Assembly (NCBI GenBank): GCA_964639965.1
Contig: CAZXGI010000002.1
Location: forward strand, 22,333-86,332
Length of the DNA stretch: 64,000 bases
Direction: 5' to 3'
Source of the DNA: TMED23 sp964639965
Lineage (GTDB): Bacteria > Pseudomonadota > Alphaproteobacteria > Rhodospirillales > UBA2165
The position numbers and the translations under genes are program-made. Below the pieces are notes generated by a model. That model was not told the DNA's origin. It ran no database searches and was given only the letters and a program-made list of their open reading frames with translations. Below are positions 25,635-35,320 of the stretch, piece after piece (position 1 is the first letter of the stretch; the number at the start of each line of letters is the position of its first letter).

Positions 25635-28346
25635 ATGAATGTTAAACATCAAAAATCAAGAGAGTTATTTAAGGTAAAATATAAACCTGTAAAATCGGTT
25701 ACGCCAATGATGCAACAGTATTTATCGATTAAAAACGCCCATCCTGAGGGCTTGTTGTTTTATAGAATGGGTGATTTTTATGAACTATTTTTTAATGATG
25801 CAGTCATTGCAGCAGCGGCACTAAATATTACCCTAACAAAACGTGGTAAACACTTGGGAGAAGATATTGCCATGTGTGGAGTACCCGTTCATAGCCATGA
25901 AAATTATTTATCACGTTTAATTAAACAAGGTCATAAAATTGTCGTTTGCGAACAGAAAGAAAGTCCAGAAGAAGCAAAAAAACGTGGTGCTAAATCAGTG
26001 GTTCGGCGAGAGGTTGTTAGAACTATTACTGCTGGAACTGTCACAGAGGAAACACTTTTGGACCAAAAGCAGAATAATTTTTTGGCAGCGTTTACAGAAA
26101 TAAATTTGAAGTACGCACTAGCGTGGTTAGATATGTCGACCGGAGAATTACAGATACAGCCATTACAAGACGATTCAATTGCTGCAGCTCTGGCTAGAGT
26201 TAATCCAGGGGAATTGCTGCTTTCAGACAAGTTGGCAAGAAATGAGATTATAAGTGGTGTTGTTGAGTCGTTTAAAGGATGCTTATCAATTTTACCTGAT
26301 AGCAGGTTCGATTCAATTAATGGTAGACAAAGACTAGAAGATTTATATCAGGTTAAAACATTAGACGCATATGGTAATTTTTCGCGAGCAGAATTATCAG
26401 CAGCTGGTGCTCTTATTGATTATGTTGAGTTAACACAACAAGGCCATATGCCTCGAATGGCTCCGCCAAAGCAGATTACTGAGGGAGAATTTTTGGAAAT
26501 TGATGCGGCTACCCGTCGAAATCTTGAGCTAACGCAGACTTTATCTGGAGAAAACAAAGGAAGTCTGCTGTCGTTAGTAGACCAAACCGTTACAGCGGCT
26601 GGGGGGCGTCTTTTTTCAAAACAACTTTCGGCGCCTTTGACCAATGTAGTAGCTATAAATCATCGGTTAGATATGGTTCAGTTTTTTTATGATAATCATA
26701 AAGCCCTTGATGAGTTAAATAATTTTTTGAAGAAAGTTCCAGATGTTGAGCGAGCACTTTCTAGAATCTCATTGGCACGTGGTGGTCCTCGAGATTTGCT
26801 TGTAATTCGTGATGGCCTTTGTCTGTCGGTTGAGATTAAGAATTATTTTTCTGAATACAGGTTACCCCAAGGTATTAAGGATCTTTTAGATGGTGTTGAG
26901 AGTCATGATGAATTGGTAAATAATTTGACATCGGCACTCGAAATAGATTTACCGGCTCATGCACGGGAAGGTGGATTTATAGCAAAGGGTTTTTCGCAAG
27001 ATTTAGATAAATTGCGTGAACTTCGTGATGAAAGCAGGCAATTAATTGCCGGATTAGAAGTCAATTATATTAATATCTCGGGAATACAAAGTCTCAAGAT
27101 TAAACATAATAATGTTATTGGTTTTTTTGTTGAAGTGTCGCGACGCAATTCTGCTGCGATGCCAATTAGCCCTGATGGTATATTTATACACCGCCAGACC
27201 ATGAAAAATGCCGTTCGTTATACCACTGTTGAGCTCAGTGAATTAGAGGGACAGATTTCTAGTGCTGCTGAAAAATTGTTAGCAATGGAGATAAAAATTT
27301 TTGAAAATTTAGCAAACGATATTTTAAGTGAAGCAGAAAAAATTGGATCGGCAGCTCTCGTTTTAGCCCACCTCGATGTTACAGTGGCTCTAGCAAGCCT
27401 GGCAATTGAACAAGGGTATAGACGTCCAAACATAGATGAGAGTCTTGATTTTGAGGTTTGTAATGGGAGACACCCTGTTGTTGAAAGGGTAGTATTAAAT
27501 GGAAAAGAATTTGAAAGTTCAACTGGTAATGCAGCAAAATTTGTTGAAAATGATTGTAATCTAAGTGGGGCAAGTAAACTTTGGTTGTTGACTGGCCCCA
27601 ATATGGCAGGAAAGAGCACGTTTTTAAGACAAAATGCTTTGATTGTTGTGTTAGCTCAAATGGGTTCTTATGTTCCCGCTGAAAAGGCTAATCTTGGGGT
27701 AGTTGATAAGTTGTTTTCCAGGGTTGGAGCTGCTGATGATCTGGCGCGAGGGCGGTCAACTTTCATGGTTGAGATGATTGAGACTGCTGCTATTCTCTCG
27801 CAAGCAACAGAACGAAGTTTTGTCATATTAGATGAAATTGGCCGAGGCACGGCAACCTTTGACGGCCTTTCGATTGCTTGGGCTGTAGTTGAGCATCTGT
27901 ATGAAATTAATATGTCCCGTGCGCTATTTGCTACCCATTATCATGAACTAACACAGCTTGAAGTTAAGTTAGAAGGTCTATCTTGTCACATGATGTGTGT
28001 AAAAGAGTGGGATGGAAATGTCATATTTTTGCATAAAGTTGCCCCAGGAGCTGCGGATCAGTCATACGGAATACACGTGGGCCAATTGGCTGGGCTTCCG
28101 GCTAGTGTGGTTAATCGTGCTAAACAGGTTTTGATTTCTTTAGAGGGGAAAAATAAAATTGCTAACTCTACATTATTTTCCTCCGAACCCCCCCTTTTTG
28201 CTGCTGGAACAAAACCTAATTCTTTGACCAAGCTCGAGATATCACCTGTCGAGTTGGAGCTTGATAGTATCTTGCCTGATGAGTTGAGCCCAAAAGCAGC
28301 ATTAGAGGTATTATATAAATTAAAGGATATGACAAAGAACAGTTAG
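25635..28346 (+). CDS. mutS: DNA mismatch repair protein MutS
   Basis: Mismatch-recognition ATPase, 903 residues. The mismatch-binding Phe-x-Glu lies in MGDFYELF (Phe48, Glu50). Connector, core, clamp and ATPase domains follow; Walker A is GPNMAGKST at about 654-662, Walker B is in VILDEIGRGTATFDG, and the ATHYHELT motif follows. The C-terminal tail (about 830-903) ends in a helix that mediates dimer or tetramer contacts. It heads mutS-glnD-murJ-trpS, a conserved alphaproteobacterial order. ATG preceded by AAAGAC only, a weak ribosome binding site. Confidence 0.98.
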   Translation: MNVKHQKSRELFKVKYKPVKSVTPMMQQYLSIKNAHPEGLLFYRMGDFYELFFNDAVIAAAALNITLTKRGKHLGEDIAMCGVPVHSHENYLSRLIKQGHKIVVCEQKESPEEAKKRGAKSVVRREVVRTITAGTVTEETLLDQKQNNFLAAFTEINLKYALAWLDMSTGELQIQPLQDDSIAAALARVNPGELLLSDKLARNEIISGVVESFKGCLSILPDSRFDSINGRQRLEDLYQVKTLDAYGNFSRAELSAAGALIDYVELTQQGHMPRMAPPKQITEGEFLEIDAATRRNLELTQTLSGENKGSLLSLVDQTVTAAGGRLFSKQLSAPLTNVVAINHRLDMVQFFYDNHKALDELNNFLKKVPDVERALSRISLARGGPRDLLVIRDGLCLSVEIKNYFSEYRLPQGIKDLLDGVESHDELVNNLTSALEIDLPAHAREGGFIAKGFSQDLDKLRELRDESRQLIAGLEVNYINISGIQSLKIKHNNVIGFFVEVSRRNSAAMPISPDGIFIHRQTMKNAVRYTTVELSELEGQISSAAEKLLAMEIKIFENLANDILSEAEKIGSAALVLAHLDVTVALASLAIEQGYRRPNIDESLDFEVCNGRHPVVERVVLNGKEFESSTGNAAKFVENDCNLSGASKLWLLTGPNMAGKSTFLRQNALIVVLAQMGSYVPAEKANLGVVDKLFSRVGAADDLARGRSTFMVEMIETAAILSQATERSFVILDEIGRGTATFDGLSIAWAVVEHLYEINMSRALFATHYHELTQLEVKLEGLSCHMMCVKEWDGNVIFLHKVAPGAADQSYGIHVGQLAGLPASVVNRAKQVLISLEGKNKIANSTLFSSEPPLFAAGTKPNSLTKLEISPVELELDSILPDELSPKAALEVLYKLKDMTKNS

Positions 28347-28436
28347 TATATTCTAATATTAAGAGTGTTTTATTTGATAGGTTGGTTTAATAAGTGAGAT
28401 GGATATATCAAATAAACCCGTAGAATCAGATAGTAA

Positions 28437-31202
28437 ATGAACCAAATTCTTCGACAACGTGAAATTATTGATCGTCTATCGATTGATGAAAAATTAAATG
28501 TAGTGATTGGGGATGGGGTATATAATTCTTTATACCGCGACAAGATTTTGTCTGTGCTTAAAGCAGCATTGATAGAGGGTAAAGCTGAAGTACAAAAACG
28601 ATTTGAATTTGGTGGAGAAAATACTGATTTTGGCCAACAAGTAATGTTGGGAAACACCTTTTTAATTGATCAGCTCGTTCGTATCATCTTTGATATTGCA
28701 ACACTTAGAGCATATCCAATTGCTAATAAATCCACATCTGAGAAACTTAGTATTGTTGCTGTTGGTGGATATGGTAGATGCGAGCTTGCGCCATTTTCTG
28801 ACGTCGATTTGATGTTTCTAATTCCTTATAAAGAAACTCCCTATTGTGAGCAAGTTATAGAGTTTATACTTTATACGATGTGGGATATGGGCCTAAAGGT
28901 TGGTCATTCAACCCGTTCGGTTGACGATTCTGTGCGTTTATCTAAACAAGACCTAACTATCCGAACCTCGGTTTTGGATGCAAGGTGGATTTGGGGTGAT
29001 CAGACACTTTTTTTAGATCTTCAGAGACGTTTTAAATCAGAAGTTGTTGAAGGTACTGGCGCTAATTTTGTTGAGGGTAAATTACAGGAAAGGGATGAGC
29101 GTCATAACCGAATGGGTGACACACGTTATGTGGTTGAGCCGAATGTAAAAGAGGGAAAAGGTGGTTTGCGAGATTTGCAGACGCTTTTTTGGTTGGTCCG
29201 ATACTTGTACGGAGTGAATGAAGTAGAAGAACTGGTCTCGTTAAAGGTTTTCACTCGACAGGACGTTAAACGTTATCGTAAAGCGCTAGATTTTTTATCT
29301 ACAGTTCGTTGTCACATTCATTATTTAAGTAATAGAGCTGAAGAGCGCTTATCTTTTGATGTTCAAAAAGCTGTTGGTGAACGAATGGCATATAACGATC
29401 GTTCAAGTTCTTCAGGTGTTGAAAGGTTCATGAAGCATTATTTTCTGATAGCAAAAGATGTTGGTGATTTAACCCGTGTTATTTGCGCTGTGCTTGAGGA
29501 ACAACATAAGAAACGTCCGTTTTTTGGGTTTTCAAAAGGGTTTTCCGTATTACGCCGGCGATCGAAAATTGATGGATTCTTGGTAGATCAAGGACGGATT
29601 ACTGTAAAGAATAAGAGTGCTTTTAAAGAAGACCCTTTAAAATTAATAAGAATATTTTACGAAGCGCAAAGACATAGTTTAGATGTTCATCCAGAGGCAC
29701 TACGACTGATTTCTCGCAATCTTAAATTAATTAATAATGATGTGCGCGAAAACATCGAGTCTAATAAGCTTTTCATTGAGATATTGATTTCAAGAAAAAA
29801 TCCGGAAAATACTTTGCGGCGAATGAATGAGGCGGATGTATTCGGCAAGTTTGTGCCAGATTTTGGTAGGGTTGTTGCGCAGATGCAATATGATATGTAT
29901 CACACATATACAGTTGATGAGCATACAATCCGTGCAATTGGCATGTTGTCTAAATTGGAAAGTGTTGAACTTATAGACGGCCTTCCAAATGCAACAGAAG
30001 TAATGTCTGAAATTCAGTCTCGTCGTGCTCTATATGTTGCTGTTCTTCTGCATGATATAGCGAAAGGAAGGGGGGGTGATCATTCGGAAATTGGATGCAG
30101 AATTGCTAAGGATTTATGCCCACGTTTTGGCCTTGAGGAAGAAGAAACGGAAACCGTTGCGTGGCTGGTTCTAAATCATTTGATAATGAGCGATACGGCT
30201 TTTAAACGTGATATTGATGACCCTAAAACAATTAATGATTTTATAGGAGTTGTGAAGTCTGTTGAGCGCCTCCGTTTGTTATTTGTTTTGACAGTTGTTG
30301 ATATTAAGGCGGTAGGACCTAAGACTTGGAGTGCATGGAAATCAGGTTTATTAGATGGACTTTTTCATCGTACACTTGGGGCTTTTTCCGGTGATATGGT
30401 TACAGATAATCGTGAAGCTCGTATTTTATATGCACAAGAAAGTTTGCGTAAGGCTTTAAAAGAATGGCCCTCAGAAAAACTTGAAAATTTTATTTCAACT
30501 GGATATCCGTCGTATTGGCTAACTTACGGAAGTGGTGAACATGTTCGTCACGCGAATATTGTTCGGCTTGCAGAGATTGATAATAAGAATTTGTACATTG
30601 ATATAAGAATCAACGACGAGTTTGAATTTACTGAAGTCACTGTTTACACACCTGACCATCCTGGCATATTTTCTCAAATTGCTGGGGCTGTTGCATTGTT
30701 AGGCGCAACCATTATGGATGCTAAAATTGTCACGATGTCGGATGGTATGGTAATGGATAGTTTTTCTATTCTAGATATCAATAATAAAGCATTTAACCAC
30801 CCAAAAAAAATTGAACGTTTACGGTCACGCATTTCAGAAAGTCTTTCTGGTAAAATCTACTTGGAAAAAGAGTTGGCAAAGTTATCCAAAAATCGGATGA
30901 TACACAAAGAGGAGTTGTTTAGCGTGGCTCCTCGTATTATTTTTGATAACAAGGCAAGTGCAACGGATACAGTAATTGAGGTTAATGGTCGTGATCGAGT
31001 TGGTTTTTTATATGACGTTACTACGGCGATTAACGCATTAGGTCTTAAAATTAATTCAGCCCACGTAACGACTTATGGCGAACATGTTGTTGATACATTT
31101 TATGTAAAAGATATATTTGGTTTAAAGATCTATCATGAAGCCAAAATCAAACATATACGAGAAGAGCTTATTAAGGTAGTTGAGCCTGAAAGAGAAATTT
31201 AA
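28437..31202 (+). CDS. glnD: Bifunctional uridylyltransferase/uridylyl-removing enzyme GlnD
   Basis: Nitrogen sensor that uridylylates PII proteins when glutamine is low. The 921-residue protein has the nucleotidyltransferase motif GGYGRCELAPFSDVDL (about 108-123), the PII-uridylyltransferase domain, the HD phosphohydrolase motif LLHDIAKGRGGDHS (about 536-549) and two ACT domains (about 735-805 and 840-910) that bind glutamine. The ATG overlaps, as ATGA, the stop of a 13-codon open frame beginning at 28399, which could couple its translation. Lies 90 bases after mutS. Confidence 0.97.
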   Translation: MNQILRQREIIDRLSIDEKLNVVIGDGVYNSLYRDKILSVLKAALIEGKAEVQKRFEFGGENTDFGQQVMLGNTFLIDQLVRIIFDIATLRAYPIANKSTSEKLSIVAVGGYGRCELAPFSDVDLMFLIPYKETPYCEQVIEFILYTMWDMGLKVGHSTRSVDDSVRLSKQDLTIRTSVLDARWIWGDQTLFLDLQRRFKSEVVEGTGANFVEGKLQERDERHNRMGDTRYVVEPNVKEGKGGLRDLQTLFWLVRYLYGVNEVEELVSLKVFTRQDVKRYRKALDFLSTVRCHIHYLSNRAEERLSFDVQKAVGERMAYNDRSSSSGVERFMKHYFLIAKDVGDLTRVICAVLEEQHKKRPFFGFSKGFSVLRRRSKIDGFLVDQGRITVKNKSAFKEDPLKLIRIFYEAQRHSLDVHPEALRLISRNLKLINNDVRENIESNKLFIEILISRKNPENTLRRMNEADVFGKFVPDFGRVVAQMQYDMYHTYTVDEHTIRAIGMLSKLESVELIDGLPNATEVMSEIQSRRALYVAVLLHDIAKGRGGDHSEIGCRIAKDLCPRFGLEEEETETVAWLVLNHLIMSDTAFKRDIDDPKTINDFIGVVKSVERLRLLFVLTVVDIKAVGPKTWSAWKSGLLDGLFHRTLGAFSGDMVTDNREARILYAQESLRKALKEWPSEKLENFISTGYPSYWLTYGSGEHVRHANIVRLAEIDNKNLYIDIRINDEFEFTEVTVYTPDHPGIFSQIAGAVALLGATIMDAKIVTMSDGMVMDSFSILDINNKAFNHPKKIERLRSRISESLSGKIYLEKELAKLSKNRMIHKEELFSVAPRIIFDNKASATDTVIEVNGRDRVGFLYDVTTAINALGLKINSAHVTTYGEHVVDTFYVKDIFGLKIYHEAKIKHIREELIKVVEPEREI

Positions 31203-31362
31203 AACTTATTTTTATAACTTTTCTTAAACTACCAGATTTATTTCACTAATTTTAATTGAAGATTAATTCTGGATTGTACAGCGATTAAGTTTATTTTTTA
31301 GTAACGACATGTTTTAATATCTATTTTATTGGTTGCCAGTCATTTTGGCATAGATAATTTTT

Positions 31363-32913
31363 ATGGCACTCTTTCGTTCAATAGTTACGGTCGGCAGTTT
31401 TACGATGCTTAGCAGGGCCTTGGGATTTTGTCGCGATATTTTAATAGCGGCTTTTTTAGGTGCTGGGAGTCTCGCCGATGTGTTCTTTGTAGCATTTAAA
31501 ATTCCTAACCTTTTTCGCCGGCTCTTTGCCGAGGGCGGGTTTAATGCTGCTTTTGTACCTGAATTTTCAGGTATTTTAGAGCGTGAAGGAAAAATAAAAG
31601 CTAAGGTGTTTGCTGAACAAGCTTTGTCAGTACTTTTTTGGGCAATGCTAATTGTTTTTATTGCTGTTCAAATTATGATGCCATATTTAGTCACCGGTTT
31701 TGCTCCGGGCTTTAGAAGCAATGCTGAGCAATTTAACCTGACTATTCTTTTAACTCGGATCACTTTCCCGTATTTAATTTTTATTTCCCTAGCCTCTTTG
31801 ATGTCAGGCGTATTAAATTCACTTGGTAAATTTGCGGCCGCCGCTGCCACCCCCATTTTACTAAATATTTGTTTAATTAGTTCTTTAATTATTTTTTCTG
31901 AACACACAAAAACACCAGCTCACGCATTAGCATGGGGAGTTTGCATTGCGGGTATTTTTCAGTTTATTTGGTTGTTATTTAATTGCGGTTGGGCAGGTTT
32001 TTGGTTGCGTTTAGTAAGACCGCGTTTGACGAACAATGTGCGGAAAATGCTAGGTAGGATATTGCCGGTTGCGATTGGAGCCGGGGTTTACCAAGCTAGC
32101 CTACTAATTGATACTATTATAGCGTCTTTATTACCTTCCGGCTCAATTTCTTTTTTGTTTTTTGCTGATAGGGTTAATCAATTACCATTAGGTGTTGTTG
32201 GTGTTGCAGTTGGTACAGCTTTGCTACCATTGATGTCTCGCCAGCTGCGTGCTTCAGATTATAAAGGTGCATCAGAGAGCCAGAACCGTGCAGTTGAATT
32301 TTCCCTTCTTTTAACACTACCAGCAGCTGTTGCATTGGTCATACTTTCTGAGCCAATTATTTCAGTATTATTTGAGCGTGGCGAATTTGACAGTGCATCC
32401 GTTAAAGCTACTGGAGATGCGCTTGCAATCTATGCTATCGGTTTACCAGCATATATTATGGTTAAGGCCTTAACGCCGGGTTTTTTTGCTAGAAAAGATA
32501 CAATCACGCCAGTTAAAGTAGCAGCTTTTTCTTTATTAATTAACCTTGTTTTGAATCTTATTTTAATGGTGCCATTTTTGCATTTAGGAATTGCGGCCGC
32601 GACGGCAATTTCTGCCTGGTGTAATGTATTGGCCTTAATTTTTATAATGAAACGCCGAAGATATTTTTCCTTTGATTCAAGAAACTATTTTCGGGTACCT
32701 AGGATGTTAATTGCGAGCTTTATAATGGGTGTTTTGATTTTTTTTGGTACTACATTTTTCAGTGATTTTGCTATTTATGGATTACCAATTAAAATTATTA
32801 CAATGGCTATTCTTGTCTTTGGTGGTTTAATAATCTATTGCTCTCTAGCTTTTTTATTTGGTGTGGTTAAATGGGGCGAGTTCAAACAGTTTTACCAACA
32901 AAGTGTTACTTGA
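31363..32913 (+). CDS. murJ: Lipid II flippase MurJ
   Basis: MOP-superfamily inner-membrane flippase that moves lipid II for peptidoglycan synthesis. The 516-residue protein has about 14 hydrophobic segments and the family landmarks: SFTMLSRALGFCRDILIAA near the start, FFVAFKIPNLFRRLFAEGGFNAAFVPEFS (about 45-70), and the central FFADRVNQLPLGVVGVAVGTALLP. Charged residues in the cavity (Arg near 18 and 52) are present. Follows glnD after 160 AT-rich bases and precedes trpS by 79. Confidence 0.96.
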   Translation: MALFRSIVTVGSFTMLSRALGFCRDILIAAFLGAGSLADVFFVAFKIPNLFRRLFAEGGFNAAFVPEFSGILEREGKIKAKVFAEQALSVLFWAMLIVFIAVQIMMPYLVTGFAPGFRSNAEQFNLTILLTRITFPYLIFISLASLMSGVLNSLGKFAAAAATPILLNICLISSLIIFSEHTKTPAHALAWGVCIAGIFQFIWLLFNCGWAGFWLRLVRPRLTNNVRKMLGRILPVAIGAGVYQASLLIDTIIASLLPSGSISFLFFADRVNQLPLGVVGVAVGTALLPLMSRQLRASDYKGASESQNRAVEFSLLLTLPAAVALVILSEPIISVLFERGEFDSASVKATGDALAIYAIGLPAYIMVKALTPGFFARKDTITPVKVAAFSLLINLVLNLILMVPFLHLGIAAATAISAWCNVLALIFIMKRRRYFSFDSRNYFRVPRMLIASFIMGVLIFFGTTFFSDFAIYGLPIKIITMAILVFGGLIIYCSLAFLFGVVKWGEFKQFYQQSVT

Positions 32914-32992
32914 TCCCTTTGTGTTGAAACGTCATAAAACCGGCCTTTATAGGCCTTACTGTTAACTTATAAATTTTTAGTGAGATCAAAAT

Positions 32993-33991
32993 ATGAGCCG
33001 CATATTTTCAGGGATTCAGCCTACAGGTGACTTACACTTGGGAAATTATCTTGGTGCATTGCGTAATTGGGTTGATCTTCAAAATGATCATGAATGTATT
33101 TATTGTATAGTCGATTTGCATGCTATAACCATATGGCAAAATCCCAAAAGCTTATTAGAAAACACTCGTGAAGTTACAGCTGGCTTAATAGCATCCGGTC
33201 TTGACCCGAAAAAAAATATAATCTTCAATCAAAGTTCTGTAAGTGCTCACGCTGAACTTGCATGGGTTTTTAATTGCATTTCACGTTTGGGTTGGCTCAA
33301 CCGCATGACCCAGTTTAAGGAAAAAGCAGGTAAAAACAAAGAAAATGCCTCAGTGGGACTTTATGTTTATCCAAATTTAATGGCAGCTGATATTTTGCTA
33401 TACCAAGCAAATTATGTACCTGTCGGTGAAGACCAAAAACAACATATAGAGTTGGCACGTGATATTGCTCAAAAATTTAACAGTGACTACAAAATTGATT
33501 TTTTTCCAATGCCCGAACCCATGATTGTTGGACAGGCCACAAGAGTGATGTCACTTAAAGATGGTTCAAATAAAATGAGTAAATCAGATACATCGGAAAA
33601 TTCTCGCATTAATATGACTGATGGTTCAGACGAAATTGCTCGTAAAATAAAAAAGGCGACATCGGATAGTGAGCTTTTACCCGGTGATCCTGCCCGTTTA
33701 ACAAGTCGTCCGGAGGCTAAGAATCTTATGGGAATTTATGCAGCGTTGTCGGATAAGGATTTAGTTGATATATGTGTTGAATTTGAAGGTCAAACTTTTT
33801 CTGTTTTTAAAAATTCCCTTACAGAGCTAGCGGTTTCTATTTTGGGACCAATAGGGTCTGAAATGGCTCGTCTAGTCGCAGATCCAGGTTTCTTAGATAA
33901 TGTTTTGAAAGATGGTGCTGAGCGTTCACGCATGATTTCTAATAAGGTTTTATCTGAGGTTTATGATATTATTGGATTTTTAAAAACATAG
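32993..33991 (+). CDS. trpS: Tryptophanyl-tRNA synthetase
   Basis: Class I aminoacyl-tRNA synthetase, 332 residues. The HIGH-type motif is GDLHLGNYLGAL (from residue 12), the KMSKS motif is at about 194-198 (NKMSKSD), and the substrate segment VPVGEDQKQHIELARDIA is intact. Length and organisation match bacterial TrpRS. Downstream, an AT-rich stretch with a weak bulged stem and six T bases near 34078-34100 might act as terminator, but the stem is poor. Confidence 0.97.
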   Translation: MSRIFSGIQPTGDLHLGNYLGALRNWVDLQNDHECIYCIVDLHAITIWQNPKSLLENTREVTAGLIASGLDPKKNIIFNQSSVSAHAELAWVFNCISRLGWLNRMTQFKEKAGKNKENASVGLYVYPNLMAADILLYQANYVPVGEDQKQHIELARDIAQKFNSDYKIDFFPMPEPMIVGQATRVMSLKDGSNKMSKSDTSENSRINMTDGSDEIARKIKKATSDSELLPGDPARLTSRPEAKNLMGIYAALSDKDLVDICVEFEGQTFSVFKNSLTELAVSILGPIGSEMARLVADPGFLDNVLKDGAERSRMISNKVLSEVYDIIGFLKT

Positions 33992-34240
33992 TATTTATTA
34001 TTTATAATAAAGAAATGCTTTAATAGACATGATTCGATCAAAATTTCAAATTTTCTAAATTATTCCTTATAAAATTTTTGGATTAAAAAATCAATTTTTT
34101 AGGATAACTGTTTGTCTAAAAAGAATTTATTATTGAGGGAAAATTATTTTTTTTTATAGCTGGTATTAAACTTTTGTTTAAATGTAGACTCTATATTAAT
34201 AGGTGTTGTGATTTTATAAAAAAATTTCATAGAAAAAATT
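33992..34240. other. AT-rich intergenic region between trpS and the Bax-like gene
   Basis: These 249 bases hold no open frame of note. The only structure seen is a weak 6-bp stem with a bulged G and an AAAA loop, followed by TTTTTT, near 34078-34100; it would be a feeble terminator for trpS. The part after it presumably contains the promoter of the next gene. Confidence 0.5.
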
Positions 34241-35272
34241 ATGCCGGCTTTTACGAGGTTTGTTCGTTGGTGTTTTCATTGGAGTAATTTTAATTTGAAG
34301 CGGTTTGAAAAAATAATTATTGGTTTTTTGGGTGTTTGTTGTATATCTTTAATTGTTGTTGCAACTAACCAATCACAAAGCACTGTATATAAATCTCCCA
34401 AAGCAAAATTTGTTAAGGCTTCTATCAAGTTTGATATGAATCCAGACAATTTATTTGCTCATAAAAAAAACAAAAATGACGGGGTACTTGAATATCTCAC
34501 AGTCAACGCTTTAGCAAAAAAATTCACCTTATTAAACTATGATTTTGGTAATATAATAAATGAAGGTGCGAGCGTTCCGCGAATTCTAATTGTTAATATG
34601 CCACGCGACATTCGAAAAATAAGAACCCCAAAAATTCGAAAGCTTGTTTTTTTTAAAACAATTTTGCCACTAGTTCTCGAGGTAAATAAAAATATTTTGC
34701 AAGATCGTTCACGTGTCTTGCGAATAAGAGCGAGAAAAACAAAAACAGAAAAAATTTCCGTGGTGGACAGACTATGGCTGTCAGCTTTATGTGAACGTTA
34801 CGAAGTGGAGAGAAATAATTTTTCTAAAATACTTCGCCGAGTAGATATTATACCACCATCGATCGCACTTGCTCAAGCAGCCGAAGAGAGCGGATGGGGA
34901 ACTTCAAGGTTCGTTCTTGAGGGTAATGCACTTTTTGGTCAATATACTTTTGATACCAATTACGCGTTGGTGCCAAGGAGCCGTGATAAAGGAAAAGAGC
35001 ATACCATACGAGCATTTAAAACCTTGCTGGATGCGGTTTCATCGTATGCTCTTAATTTAAATACGCATAGGGCTTACAGGGGATTTCGGGAAAAACGACA
35101 ACTTCTTCGTCTGAATGGTGATAAAATAGCAGGTGATAAGTTAGCTATGAAACTTATTGGTTATTCCGAGCGAGGTAGAAAATATGTGCGTACTATTCAA
35201 TCAATTATGAGAGAAAATCGGTTAGAGAATCTAGATAATTCTAAAATCCAGAAAGATTTTCTTCAAAATTAA
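34241..35272 (+). CDS. Bax-like N-acetylglucosaminidase domain protein
   Basis: A 343-residue membrane-anchored protein: a short basic N-terminus, one transmembrane helix at about 27-45, then a periplasmic region. The glucosaminidase (PF01832-type) domain covers about 190-330, with AQAAEESGWGTSRFVLEGNALFGQ-like sequence (catalytic Glu in AEESGWG), NLNTHRAYRGFR and YSERGRKYV, all characteristic of Bax. It should cleave between GlcNAc and MurNAc in peptidoglycan. It converges with the deacetylase gene, making a local group of wall-active enzymes. A FlgJ-type flagellar hydrolase is less likely given the Bax-like motifs. Confidence 0.87.
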   Translation: MPAFTRFVRWCFHWSNFNLKRFEKIIIGFLGVCCISLIVVATNQSQSTVYKSPKAKFVKASIKFDMNPDNLFAHKKNKNDGVLEYLTVNALAKKFTLLNYDFGNIINEGASVPRILIVNMPRDIRKIRTPKIRKLVFFKTILPLVLEVNKNILQDRSRVLRIRARKTKTEKISVVDRLWLSALCERYEVERNNFSKILRRVDIIPPSIALAQAAEESGWGTSRFVLEGNALFGQYTFDTNYALVPRSRDKGKEHTIRAFKTLLDAVSSYALNLNTHRAYRGFREKRQLLRLNGDKIAGDKLAMKLIGYSERGRKYVRTIQSIMRENRLENLDNSKIQKDFLQN

Positions 35273-35320
35273 CTACCCAATGGGATTGAACTTTAATGTT
35301 AATTGATAACTCTATTTGAG

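Noticed and set aside
32954..32975. GGCCT/AGGCC hairpin between murJ and trpS
   Set aside because: Five-base stem and no U-tract; too weak to call a terminator.
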